Positions 36,768 to 44,864 of a DNA stretch of 64,000 bases are shown here, in pieces. The notes below the pieces were generated by a model. The model saw only the letters and a program-made list of their open reading frames with translations. It made no database searches and was not told the DNA's origin. This DNA is from an uncultured Tidjanibacter sp. Its GTDB lineage: Bacteria; Bacteroidota; Bacteroidia; Bacteroidales; Rikenellaceae. Position 1 is the stretch's first letter, and every line of letters starts with the position of its first letter. The position numbers and the translations under genes are program-made. Location of the stretch: contig CANTVF010000004.1 of assembly GCA_947852905.1 (NCBI GenBank), positions 212,408 through 276,407 on the forward strand, given 5' to 3'.

Positions 36768-36910
36768 AAGGTGTGTAAAAACGGTTAAAATGCAAGATCA
36801 TGAATGCGAGGGCGACAGGAATTTACTTGTAGTAAATGACTTAGCCAGAATCACGATATAAACGCAACAGATTGCCCGTTATGACACACGTCCTCAGTTC
36901 ATTCTCAATT

Positions 36911-39253
36911 CTAATTCCACCCGGGATTCACCGGAGGATTGCTTCCGAAATTCTCGGTATTGCCGGTACTCGCGGACGCCATTACAGGACTCCATATCAC
37001 ATCCGAGTACGCGCTGCCGATAAGTCCCCCCTCTACATCGGATGACAATGGCTGAGCATAGAACAGATATCCTACGCAATCCGGGGAACTGCCGGAGAAC
37101 ACTATATTGTTGCCGGATTTTTCACCGTAAAGCCGATTAACGACATCGAGGTATATCTGATCGCCTACTACTTGTGCCAAATACAGATACACGTTATAGT
37201 TCCCTGACAACGTACCGCTGTTCTTTACAAGCGTCATGCCGTCGAAAACGATTTTGCCGTCCTCGAAACGTGCCCGGATCTCATCCTCTACAGAATATTG
37301 CATGCTGGCAAAAGGATCCATCATACCGGAAACCTTGTAGGTCTTGCCGACAACATCCTCGGTTACTGTCACGTTCATCGCTACGAGCGGCGTTCCGAAC
37401 AAATCGGTATACGATACCGACCACTGCCCTATGAACTGTCTGTATTCCGGAGTATCTGTACCCGGAATGGGATCGTCAGTCGTAAACTCATAATAAATCG
37501 GACGACCGTACACACCCTCCGCATCATAGGCGAGTCCCAGCACGACATACGGTGTCGACGGAATTACCGGCAGTGAAACAGAGGTCTCGCCAGCCGAGAA
37601 ATCATAACCTTCAGCCGCATCAATATATGCCGCCAAAGCATTTTCGTCAGACAGATCGACGCCCAACGCCACCCGCCTTACTGCGACCAATTTATAGGTC
37701 GCCGCATCGTTAAGCACGATATCGAATTCCGCAGTAACATCGGAAATATTCTTCGGACTTATTTCAATGGAAGCGGCGCTGGCCACATGCGCTTCGGTAG
37801 ATATTTCGGCCTTGTACAATTCGCCGAATCCGTTTTCGCCCTCCACTACGAACAGCCATACGAACTCTGTGCCGGGAGTAAGCCCGGTAGCGCCGGTAGT
37901 ATACGTCTCTCCTTCAACATCCACACCGCAATCCTTGTAAACGAGAACGTTATCGTACAGTACATCATCGTCTACACCTTCCACGGCAGAGCCGAGGAAC
38001 AACAGATGGTGCAGTCTTTTGGCTCCTTCCGGCAATAATACCGTCACGTCAATAGCGGTTTCTGTACAAGTAAACGCGACTCTTTCCGCAGTCAGAGTAA
38101 GCGCCGGATCCTTCTTTATTGCAGGAACGGTATAATCCGTGCGTAAGACATCGCCCACGACATTCTGCCCGGAGAGGGCTGCCGCCAAGAACACGATCTT
38201 CTGTTCGGGAGAGGTCTGGTAATCTACTGTATACGGTACGGAAGGCGCCGCAGAGCCGTTTGCCAACAACCAATCGAGAAGCGTATTCTGCGGATTTTGC
38301 AACATATATTCGTCGAGACCGCTCTTGGGAACGGCACCGTACATGATTCCGTCGGCATCAGCACTGCCCGTCAAAGCATACGTAACGACAGTTTTCTTGA
38401 AATTGCTTTCCGTCTCGTCTATGCTTATGGATACGGCCGGCGCCTTGGCATTCTCGAATACGAGACCGGAAACAGGAGTGACCTTGGCTCTCTCCACGGT
38501 AACCGACTGCATAGCCTCCTTCGTAACCACATTACCCTCGTTGTCTGTCATACGTACCACAAGAGACTCGTACTCCCCGGCCGGGAGCGCGCAATAGACG
38601 GACAACGGCGCAGATGTCGAAAGCGCCTCATTTATACCGTCGATCTCTACGCTTTGTCCGTAGCCGTCGTTCCAGCTCACGGACAGATCTCCAGAATCGA
38701 CCCCGGCAGATCCGGCCATAGGCGATCCACTCGACAAAGATATGCGCGAGAGCGTACCGGTACCGGTTATCTGCAACTCCAGAAGCCCGCATACATTTCT
38801 GAAAAACATTTCGCTAACGTCGCCATTAGCCGTGGCTATCATCGGATTGGCCGACTCGGCGAACGAGCCTTTCACATAAGTCTGGGTTACCGGGAACGTC
38901 ATATGCACGTTCAGACCGTCGAATGCGAGCACTCCTTCCGCCGGATAAGCGGCTACGAAAGCGTTACCCGCAGGCTTGTATCCCTCGAAAGAGGCATCGT
39001 TGGTACCGGCCCCGGAGGTCATGCTGAACAACTCGCCGGAACTATCGGCATCGCTGAACAGATAAAACGCGTCGCCTTCGCTCCACATGACCGACAGATC
39101 GTCGCCGAGCGAGGTCCGTGTGGATTCCACAGACGCATGAATAGTAATTTTCTTTTCCACGGGATTTTCCGGAGGATTCTGGGTACATCCCGTCAATACG
39201 GCCGATAATGCGAACACCGTCCCGAATGCCGCAGGTCCCAGCCATTTTTTCAT
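36911..39253 (-). CDS. Fimbrillin-like surface lipoprotein with lipocalin-like tail
   Basis: The ATG at 39253 (MKKWLGPAAFGTVFALSAVL) gives a lipoprotein signal with lipobox 'LTGC' and 780 residues; the ATG at 39277 is also possible. Residues about 30-260 look fimbrillin-like ('ITIHASVESTRTSLGDDLSVMWSEGDAFYLF', 'FPVTQTYVKGSF'). A middle region of fibronectin-like beta domains follows, and residues about 620-760 ('FIGQWSVSYTDLFGTPLVAMNVTV') look like a lipocalin-type domain. It is probably an exposed outer-membrane lipoprotein. It stands alone. Confidence 0.75.
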   Translation of the reverse strand: MKKWLGPAAFGTVFALSAVLTGCTQNPPENPVEKKITIHASVESTRTSLGDDLSVMWSEGDAFYLFSDADSSGELFSMTSGAGTNDASFEGYKPAGNAFVAAYPAEGVLAFDGLNVHMTFPVTQTYVKGSFAESANPMIATANGDVSEMFFRNVCGLLELQITGTGTLSRISLSSGSPMAGSAGVDSGDLSVSWNDGYGQSVEIDGINEALSTSAPLSVYCALPAGEYESLVVRMTDNEGNVVTKEAMQSVTVERAKVTPVSGLVFENAKAPAVSISIDETESNFKKTVVTYALTGSADADGIMYGAVPKSGLDEYMLQNPQNTLLDWLLANGSAAPSVPYTVDYQTSPEQKIVFLAAALSGQNVVGDVLRTDYTVPAIKKDPALTLTAERVAFTCTETAIDVTVLLPEGAKRLHHLLFLGSAVEGVDDDVLYDNVLVYKDCGVDVEGETYTTGATGLTPGTEFVWLFVVEGENGFGELYKAEISTEAHVASAASIEISPKNISDVTAEFDIVLNDAATYKLVAVRRVALGVDLSDENALAAYIDAAEGYDFSAGETSVSLPVIPSTPYVVLGLAYDAEGVYGRPIYYEFTTDDPIPGTDTPEYRQFIGQWSVSYTDLFGTPLVAMNVTVTEDVVGKTYKVSGMMDPFASMQYSVEDEIRARFEDGKIVFDGMTLVKNSGTLSGNYNVYLYLAQVVGDQIYLDVVNRLYGEKSGNNIVFSGSSPDCVGYLFYAQPLSSDVEGGLIGSAYSDVIWSPVMASASTGNTENFGSNPPVNPGWN

Positions 39254-39512
39254 AATAAATAGTAATGATCGTTTCATAGTCCGACAATTTTAGTATAACA
39301 AATAAAAAAACAACTATCATTTCTCATCCTGCTTGTAAATATACACACAAACAACGACAAAAACCAATCGAAACGAATACATTACCGTAATAAAAATACT
39401 GTATGCGGCAAAACATGCCATACATGCATCCGCAAAGCGCACCGCCGAATTGTACCGCCTCCAACAAAACGTTTGACCGTACCGATAAGCCTGCCATGCA
39501 AGCGACAATAAA
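39254..39512. other. Intergenic region upstream of the fimbrillin-like gene
   Basis: AT-rich sequence holding the promoter of the lipoprotein gene. No exact TAnnTTTG is found; TTTATTTG on the minus strand is near. No gene is seen. Confidence 0.5.
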
Positions 39513-39546
39513 ACAGGACGGCGATATGTTTCAACCGACGTCCTGT
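39513..39546 (-). terminator. Terminator of the outer-membrane protein gene at 39638
   Basis: Arms acaggacg (39513-39520) and cgtcctgt (39539-39546) form an 8-bp stem with a long loop. TTTTATT follows on the minus strand. Confidence 0.55.
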
Positions 39547-39637
39547 ATGAAAATCAACGCATGCCCAGTAAGCATGGCAACCGCTATGTCCGCTGACGAT
39601 ACGGCTACGATCAGCCGTCATCGCCGTTATTTCGGGA

Positions 39638-40432
39638 TCACTTACCGAACTTCACTCCGAGCGATACCCCCATACCGTCCGGATAAATGCTCATTCCCAT
39701 ATCGAGAGCCCACCCTTTATCGCGCGAGAACAACAGTTCCCACCCAAGAGACAATACGAATCCGACATGAGCTAAACCGGTAAGATAAGGATCATTTCCC
39801 ATGAAAGCGCGATAACTGCTGTAGTATCCCACGGCGAGGTCTATATGAATGAAAGAGGAGGTGTTGTACATGAAAAAACGCTGTGATATTTTCGGCCCGA
39901 CGAACACGCTGTTAACCGTCGCGTCACGCGAAGTGTACGTATCGGACACGATATGATAAGTCGTTATACGCCCGTCGAACCGCGAATAGTCCGCAAGCAG
40001 GCCTATGCCGAAATTGCGCCACTGATAGCGGACGTATTCCAGTCTCGCCACGGGAACCACGCCTCCTTTCCACGGCATTTGAATGCCGCCCGACACGCCG
40101 AAACGGTTTTTCAACCACGGCTGTTCGCCCATCTTGCTTTTATCCGACAACTCTATCCATTCGTCTTTGGTACTCACGTAATAATATCTGTCCGAAGTGC
40201 CTTCGTGTATGAACAAAACGTCGTCGTAGGAAACGAACTCCATAGGCCTGTATTCTCCCCCTTCGCCCACATAATAAAACAGCCGGTTTCCCACAGGCGG
40301 AGGCAACACCAGTTCGCAACGTATCGTATCGCCGCGGCGCATTATGATCTCGTCGGGAAGCCCGACACTCTGTGCATCGGCTATACCCATACCGACTGCC
40401 AGAAACAAGACAAGTGCAAAGATTTTCTTCAT
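39638..40432 (-). CDS. Predicted outer-membrane beta-barrel protein
   Basis: The ATG at 40432 (MKKIFALVLFLAVGMGIADA) gives a signal peptide and 264 residues; the longer ORF has no signal and is rejected. Residues 25-110 form a soluble part with 'IIMRRGDTIRCELV' and 'YVGEGGEYRPMEFVSYDDVLFI', a pattern seen in small proteins that read the surface. From about 115 the sequence is amphipathic beta ('RFGVSGGIQMPWKGGVVPVARLEY') and ends 'GVSLGVKFGK'. I do not recognise a specific family. Function unknown. Confidence 0.7.
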   Translation of the reverse strand: MKKIFALVLFLAVGMGIADAQSVGLPDEIIMRRGDTIRCELVLPPPVGNRLFYYVGEGGEYRPMEFVSYDDVLFIHEGTSDRYYYVSTKDEWIELSDKSKMGEQPWLKNRFGVSGGIQMPWKGGVVPVARLEYVRYQWRNFGIGLLADYSRFDGRITTYHIVSDTYTSRDATVNSVFVGPKISQRFFMYNTSSFIHIDLAVGYYSSYRAFMGNDPYLTGLAHVGFVLSLGWELLFSRDKGWALDMGMSIYPDGMGVSLGVKFGK

Positions 40433-40585
40433 ACATCCGAAAAGTTTTAGAGTAGTTGGAGATGCCCTACACCGAAACAGCGCATTTTGCGGCTCGAAAA
40501 CTATACCGCACAGAACCGTTTCGACCATATGTCATCCGTTATCAAAGATACGATTATATCCCCGATAAACGCAACATACGCCCGT

Positions 40586-40616
40586 TTTGCCGTTTACAAA
40601 AAAAGTCGTATATTTG
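40586..40616 (+). promoter_or_regulatory. Complete Bacteroidetes promoter of the rpmB operon
   Basis: TTTG at 40586-40589 (-33) and TATATTTG at 40609-40616 (-7) are separated by 19 bases, the expected spacing. This is the best promoter in the window. The transcript would start near 40623, about 38 bases before rpmB. Confidence 0.8.
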
Positions 40617-40660
40617 CGGGCTCTATAGTAACAAGAGCTTAACGAGATAATTACAAGAGA

Positions 40661-40894
40661 ATGAAAGCTTGCGAAATCACTGGAAAAACCGCCGTGACGG
40701 GAAACAACGTTTCCCACTCAGTAAGGCGTACCAAACGCAGATTCAATCCGAATTTGAAGACTAAGCGTTTCTGGTTGGAGGACGAAGGCCGCTGGATCAC
40801 ACTGAAAGTATCCGCTGCCGGAATCAAAACAATTAACAAAAAAGGACTCAAAGCCGCTCTCAAAGAGGCTAAGGCTCCCAAGAACGTCTACTAA
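40661..40894 (+). CDS. rpmB: 50S ribosomal protein L28
   Basis: The 77-residue protein starts [20 protein letters not shown] and contains '[17 protein letters not shown]', the L28 signature. It lacks the zinc cysteines, as in many L28 proteins. It begins a three-gene ribosomal operon under a strong promoter. Confidence 0.98.
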   Translation: MKACEITGKTAVTGNNVSHSVRRTKRRFNPNLKTKRFWLEDEGRWITLKVSAAGIKTINKKGLKAALKEAKAPKNVY

Positions 40895-40910
40895 ATCATT
40901 AGTTTGAACA

Positions 40911-41099
40911 ATGGCAAAGAAAGGAAAAGGCAACCGCGTGCAGGTTATTCTGGAATGCACCGAGCAGAAGGAAAGCGGTGTACCGGGAATGTCGAGGTAC
41001 ATCACTACCAAGAACAAGAAAAACACTCCCGACAGGCTCGAACGCAGGAAATACAATCCTTACCTGAAGAGGGTTACAGTACACAGAGAAATTAAATAA
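40911..41099 (+). CDS. rpmG: 50S ribosomal protein L33
   Basis: The 62-residue protein starts [20 protein letters not shown] and ends '[21 protein letters not shown]', typical of L33. The CxxC zinc pairs of the zinc-binding form are absent. It sits 16 bases after rpmB. Confidence 0.98.
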   Translation: MAKKGKGNRVQVILECTEQKESGVPGMSRYITTKNKKNTPDRLERRKYNPYLKRVTVHREIK

Positions 41100-41110
41100 G
41101 CAGACAGACC

Positions 41111-41266
41111 ATGGCAAAGAAAGTAGTCGCAACACTGAAAACGGGTTCGGGCAAGAACTTCACCAAGGTTATCAAAATGGTGAAATCCGAAAAGACCGGC
41201 GCTTACGCCTTCAAGTCGGAAATAGTACCGAACGATCAGATCAAGGATTTCTTCGCAAAGAAATAA
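41111..41266 (+). CDS. DUF4295 protein, probable ribosomal protein bL38
   Basis: This 51-codon gene is missing from the ORF track. It reads MAKKVVATLKTGSGKNFTKV at the start and ends 'NDQIKDFFAKK'. It is 11 bases after rpmG and 40 bases before the operon terminator. DUF4295 is confined to Bacteroidetes and always sits here; from memory, a protein of this kind was found in the Flavobacterium johnsoniae ribosome and named bL38. The basic composition fits rRNA binding. Confidence 0.9.
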   Translation: MAKKVVATLKTGSGKNFTKVIKMVKSEKTGAYAFKSEIVPNDQIKDFFAKK

Positions 41267-41306
41267 GCATTCATTGCGAAACGTTTGTGCCGGAGCTATC
41301 CGACAC

Positions 41307-41343
41307 AAAAAGCGCGGCCCTCAAACGGGGATCGCGCTTTTTG
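41307..41343 (+). terminator. Terminator of the rpmB-rpmG-DUF4295 operon
   Basis: Arms aaaaagcgcg (41307-41316) and cgcgcttttt (41333-41342) pair, with ccc/gggg inside. TTTTTGTTT follows on the plus strand. Confidence 0.88.
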
Positions 41344-41784
41344 TTTATCAGGCACGTCATACCGCTACCGGCCGCAAACATACCGCCGACGTATCGGACA
41401 GCGTAAAGAGAACTATCGCTTTCCCGGTATTCAGTTACGAATACGACGTCTCCCATATATGGTGTGGGTATTCTGCCGGAACGAATCTAACCGCCCGACG
41501 ACCGGCCGGACACCAAACGAAAATATTCACCTGCGAGCTATTTACGGCGTAACAGACGCAAAATCCCAGACAGCACCACCTCGACACACCATGCCGCTCT
41601 GCAATGCACTCAGCTACCGAACGGAGATTTTACTTATAATGCGGCGGATGACCGCTATCGCCGTCATCCGCCGCGTTGACTTGGGCAGCAGCGGCACATT
41701 CCGGAAACGACCGTAACATACAGAATACCGACCGCAGGATTTCACCGACCGAAAGAGCACACAAAGTTCTCCGCTGCACACCGA
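41344..41784. other. Intergenic region with one strong hairpin
   Basis: About 440 bases between the ribosomal terminator and pdxB. A hairpin gcggcggatgac/gtcatccgccgc (41641-41674) lies about 110 bases after the pdxB stop and may end that transcript, although its T tract is weak. I see no gene. Confidence 0.6.
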
Positions 41785-42816
41785 TCAGAAAAATTCCTGC
41801 CGGAAAGCGTACTCTTCGCGGAACTTCTCGAAACGCTCCGGAGAGGCTTTCAATGCGGCGGTCTGACCGGATATATCGAAATAACGAGGCATCGCATCGC
41901 ACATCTCCCTCCAACCGATTTTCCTATGACACACGGGCGTCACACCCGAAGGATACCAACCGGACAATGGCAATCCGAAATGCCCGGCTACAGCGGCGAC
42001 CACCGCAGCCGTAGCATTGGCCTTACCCTGCAACGAATAACCGGCTATATGCGGCGTGGCAATAGTCGCCAACGTCAACAGTTCTTGATTTATACCCGGC
42101 TCGCCCGACCACGTATCGATGCATGCCGAACACCTGCCCTCCGCTACCGCCTCCGACAACAGACGTTCGTCCACGATTCCTCCGCGCGAACTGTTCAACA
42201 CGGCGGCTCCACGTCTCAAGGCTCTGAAAAAAGCGTCTCCACCCAAACCGACGGTAGGATGCGCCCCGCCGCATACCATAGGCACATGGAACGTAACTAT
42301 ATCCGCCCGGGCGGCCAGTTCCTCCAACGGCACGTATCCCTGATCGGGCCCCAGCCCCTCGGCCTCCTCCCTCGGAGGATCGGAACGCAACACACGGAAA
42401 CCCCAATCGGAAGCATAATCGCCGACCAGCGATCCCACATGTCCTATGCCGACAACGCCCACCGTCAATTCACCGGGTACGCTGCCTCGACGCACGGTCT
42501 CTTCCCTCAACACGGCAGCCACCCACTGCAACACACCTCCCGCATTACAACCGGGTGCCGAAACCACATCTATTCCGCGACCGGCACACCAATGCATGTC
42601 TATATGGTCTGTACCGATAGTCGCCGTAGCGACGAGACGCACACTCGATTCCGACAGCAAACCGGCATCGCAACGAGTACGGGTACGCACTAAAAGCGCA
42701 TCCGCATCGGTCAGATCCGACGCCGCAATAACGCCGCCCGGAAGGTAGGCCATATCGACATACGGCTCCAAAACACCTCGAAGGTAAGGTATCTTATCGT
42801 CGGCAACTATCTTCAT
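41785..42816 (-). CDS. pdxB: Erythronate-4-phosphate dehydrogenase PdxB
   Basis: The ATG at 42816 (MKIVADDKIPYLRGVLEPYV) is the family start; the protein has 343 residues. The NAD-binding motif 'VGVVGIGHVGSLVGDYASDWG' and the catalytic region 'DADALLVRTRTRCDAGLL' are clear, with 'LNSSRGGIVDERLL' containing the dehydrogenase Arg and 'TPHIAGYSLQGK' the His. It oxidises erythronate 4-phosphate in pyridoxal phosphate synthesis. It lies 67 bases after birA on the same strand. Confidence 0.93.
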   Translation of the reverse strand: MKIVADDKIPYLRGVLEPYVDMAYLPGGVIAASDLTDADALLVRTRTRCDAGLLSESSVRLVATATIGTDHIDMHWCAGRGIDVVSAPGCNAGGVLQWVAAVLREETVRRGSVPGELTVGVVGIGHVGSLVGDYASDWGFRVLRSDPPREEAEGLGPDQGYVPLEELAARADIVTFHVPMVCGGAHPTVGLGGDAFFRALRRGAAVLNSSRGGIVDERLLSEAVAEGRCSACIDTWSGEPGINQELLTLATIATPHIAGYSLQGKANATAAVVAAVAGHFGLPLSGWYPSGVTPVCHRKIGWREMCDAMPRYFDISGQTAALKASPERFEKFREEYAFRQEFF

Positions 42817-42883
42817 ATCCGCTACACATATCCGAATCGGAAATACCGGCATGGGCTCTCGCCCGGCAGCCATTCCCGTTCCG

Positions 42884-43606
42884 TCATATCACAAATCCTA
42901 TCTCCCCGAACAGAAACCCGCGTTCCCGCCCGTCTATCTCCACCAGCAGCGTACTGTCGTCCCGCACGCCACGTATAATACCGGTAACTGTGCCCTCTCC
43001 CGGAATCTCGAACCGCCGCGGCACTCCGAGTCCGAAAAGCGACGTGTTATACTCCTCCTGCAAAGCGCCGTCGTCACCGTTCTCCAACTGCGCGTAACGC
43101 GCCATAAGCCGGCCGTACAATCTTCCGAATACCTCGTCCACATCATACTTGCGGCCTGTTTCGAGGCTCATCGACGCCGGATTGGGGACCCATTCGGCGA
43201 ACTCCGTCTGATTAACGTTCAGACCTATACCGACGACAGAACGTGTCAAATTCGTCCCGTACAGATCGTTTTCGAGCAATATGCCGCATATCTTGCCGCC
43301 GCGGACGTAAATATCGTTGGTCCACTTGATACGAGCCTCTATGCCGTACTCCTCCAGCGTATCCTTAAGCGCGAGCGCGACCGCCTCGGACAACAGGAAT
43401 TGCCTCGCTACGGGCAAAAAGCGCGGCTCCAACACTACGCTGAACGTAAGATTTTCACCCGGCACGCTGTCCCACTTATGGCCGCGCTGCCCGCGACCGG
43501 CGGTCTGACGTACCGCAATTACAGCATCCCCATGGCCGTATGCAGTTCTGTCCGCTGCCTCGGCATTAGTAGACCCGCACTCGTCAAGCACCACAATTCT
43601 TCCCAT
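42884..43606 (-). CDS. birA: Biotin-[acetyl-CoA-carboxylase] ligase BirA
   Basis: The 240-residue enzyme lacks the DNA-binding domain of E. coli BirA, so it is a ligase only. Motifs are 'LDECGSTNAEAADRTAYGHG', the biotinoyl-AMP loop 'ETAGRGQRGHKWDSVPG' (here 'QTAGRGQRGHKW'), 'RIKWTNDIYVRGGKICGILLE' and 'GIGLNVNQTEF'. It attaches biotin to carboxylase subunits. It is upstream of pdxB on the minus strand. Confidence 0.93.
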   Translation of the reverse strand: MGRIVVLDECGSTNAEAADRTAYGHGDAVIAVRQTAGRGQRGHKWDSVPGENLTFSVVLEPRFLPVARQFLLSEAVALALKDTLEEYGIEARIKWTNDIYVRGGKICGILLENDLYGTNLTRSVVGIGLNVNQTEFAEWVPNPASMSLETGRKYDVDEVFGRLYGRLMARYAQLENGDDGALQEEYNTSLFGLGVPRRFEIPGEGTVTGIIRGVRDDSTLLVEIDGRERGFLFGEIGFVI

Positions 43607-43660
43607 GCTCTACATTTACAATACTACCGCGACAAACATCGCCGCAATGATACAAAAATA

Positions 43661-43699
43661 CAAAAAGAGCCCGGAACCCAAATATCCGGACCCTTTTTA
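43661..43699 (-). terminator. Terminator of the barrel/PCMD gene pair
   Basis: On the minus strand AAAAAGGGTCCGGA pairs with TCCGGGCTCTTTTT through a stem with two G-U pairs and an eight-base loop. A T run ends the stem and GTATTTTTGTATC follows. Confidence 0.65.
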
Positions 43700-43742
43700 C
43701 ATACACGGCCGTCGCCGCAGCGTTATTCCTGCTAAGACAGCA

Positions 43743-44864
43743 TTACTTTTTGAATATCTGGTCCTTATAACGCAGCAACGAATAGCTCAACATTATCGAG
43801 CCGCGCATGTGGAGCATCTTGTATTCCAGATAGTTGCTTCCCTTGCGGAAAATATCCTTGAAACCCATGGAAAATCTTGCCGTCATGTTGACCCTCGGCA
43901 CTATCTGCCATTCGTAACCCAGAAGTATGCCGGCATCCCATTTGCCGAGGTAGTTACTGAATACGGGCATAACGTCCGACGGCACCGGCTTGTCAGGCGT
44001 TACCATAATGGGCGGCTCGGAAGGATTGTCGGGATTGTCAACTAACCCCTTAAGCGGCACGGTATTGAACGAACTTTTCAATATGTAGCTATAATACGCA
44101 CCCAGATATATCCTGCTGCGACCGTTGTTGAAACCATAGCCGACATATACTGGCAGTTCCAGCATGGAGAAGTTCATCATGACGTTGGCCGTCCCCCTGA
44201 AACGCGTTATGAAATCCTCACCGTCAGGATTCGGCATTCTGAACTGCTGTCCAGAAACCCACGCGTCGGCATCTATACCGACCTGTTTCATGGTAAGCTC
44301 CGCCGACACGGAAAAACGTTTCGGAAGCTGCGCGGTAAACGAAATTCCCAACGAAGGACTCAACTTGGGTACCGCACTCATCTTCATGGCATTCATATTG
44401 GCAGGAGGCCACGGAGCCGCAGCACCGAGATCAAGCCCTACATGTACACCGAAAGCATATTTCGGCTGAACATTCTCGTATTTACGTCTTTTAGCGACAG
44501 GTGCCGGCTGTTCCGTTTCCACCACATCCGCAACAGTAGAAGCGACATGGGTCTCCGCCGAAGCGGAAACCTCTTCTGCCTCTACCGCTCCGCCGAAGCA
44601 GAATACGCCAGGTACGCAATCCTCATTCTCTGTAACGGCCGTAACGGGCGCGGCCACCGTAACCGTATCGCAAACCTCCATGTCGTTGGTGACGAAAACG
44701 CCGGGACCGAACATAGCCTCTTTGGATGTTTCGTCGCTTCCGGCCGTAACCGTTGTCCCTACATTCTCACGACATGAAATATCATTCTGTGCGGCGCCCC
44801 GACCGCTTGCACCGACCAGAAACATTCCGGCCAGTGCGCATATTCTTATAATCGTACTATTCAT
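43743..44864 (-). CDS. Outer-membrane beta-barrel protein with long N-terminal linker
   Basis: The 373-residue product has a signal peptide ending 'SGRGAAQ', a Val/Ala/Thr/Glu-rich linker (about 26-125), and a beta-barrel region from about 135 ('KYAFGVHVGLDLGAAAPW') to the end with 'FSVSAELTMKQVGIDAD' and 'YLGKWDAGILLGYEWQIVPRV'. It resembles PorT-like barrels. Its ATG overlaps the end of the upstream PCMD lipoprotein gene by eight bases, so they form a coupled pair. Function unknown. Confidence 0.78.
   Translation of the reverse strand: MNSTIIRICALAGMFLVGASGRGAAQNDISCRENVGTTVTAGSDETSKEAMFGPGVFVTNDMEVCDTVTVAAPVTAVTENEDCVPGVFCFGGAVEAEEVSASAETHVASTVADVVETEQPAPVAKRRKYENVQPKYAFGVHVGLDLGAAAPWPPANMNAMKMSAVPKLSPSLGISFTAQLPKRFSVSAELTMKQVGIDADAWVSGQQFRMPNPDGEDFITRFRGTANVMMNFSMLELPVYVGYGFNNGRSRIYLGAYYSYILKSSFNTVPLKGLVDNPDNPSEPPIMVTPDKPVPSDVMPVFSNYLGKWDAGILLGYEWQIVPRVNMTARFSMGFKDIFRKGSNYLEYKMLHMRGSIMLSYSLLRYKDQIFKK

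Noticed and set aside
36412-36861. 149-codon plus ORF in the gene desert
   Set aside because: It crosses the palindrome, has no domain and has a composition like frame-shifted non-coding DNA; a decayed transposase was considered but no motif is visible.
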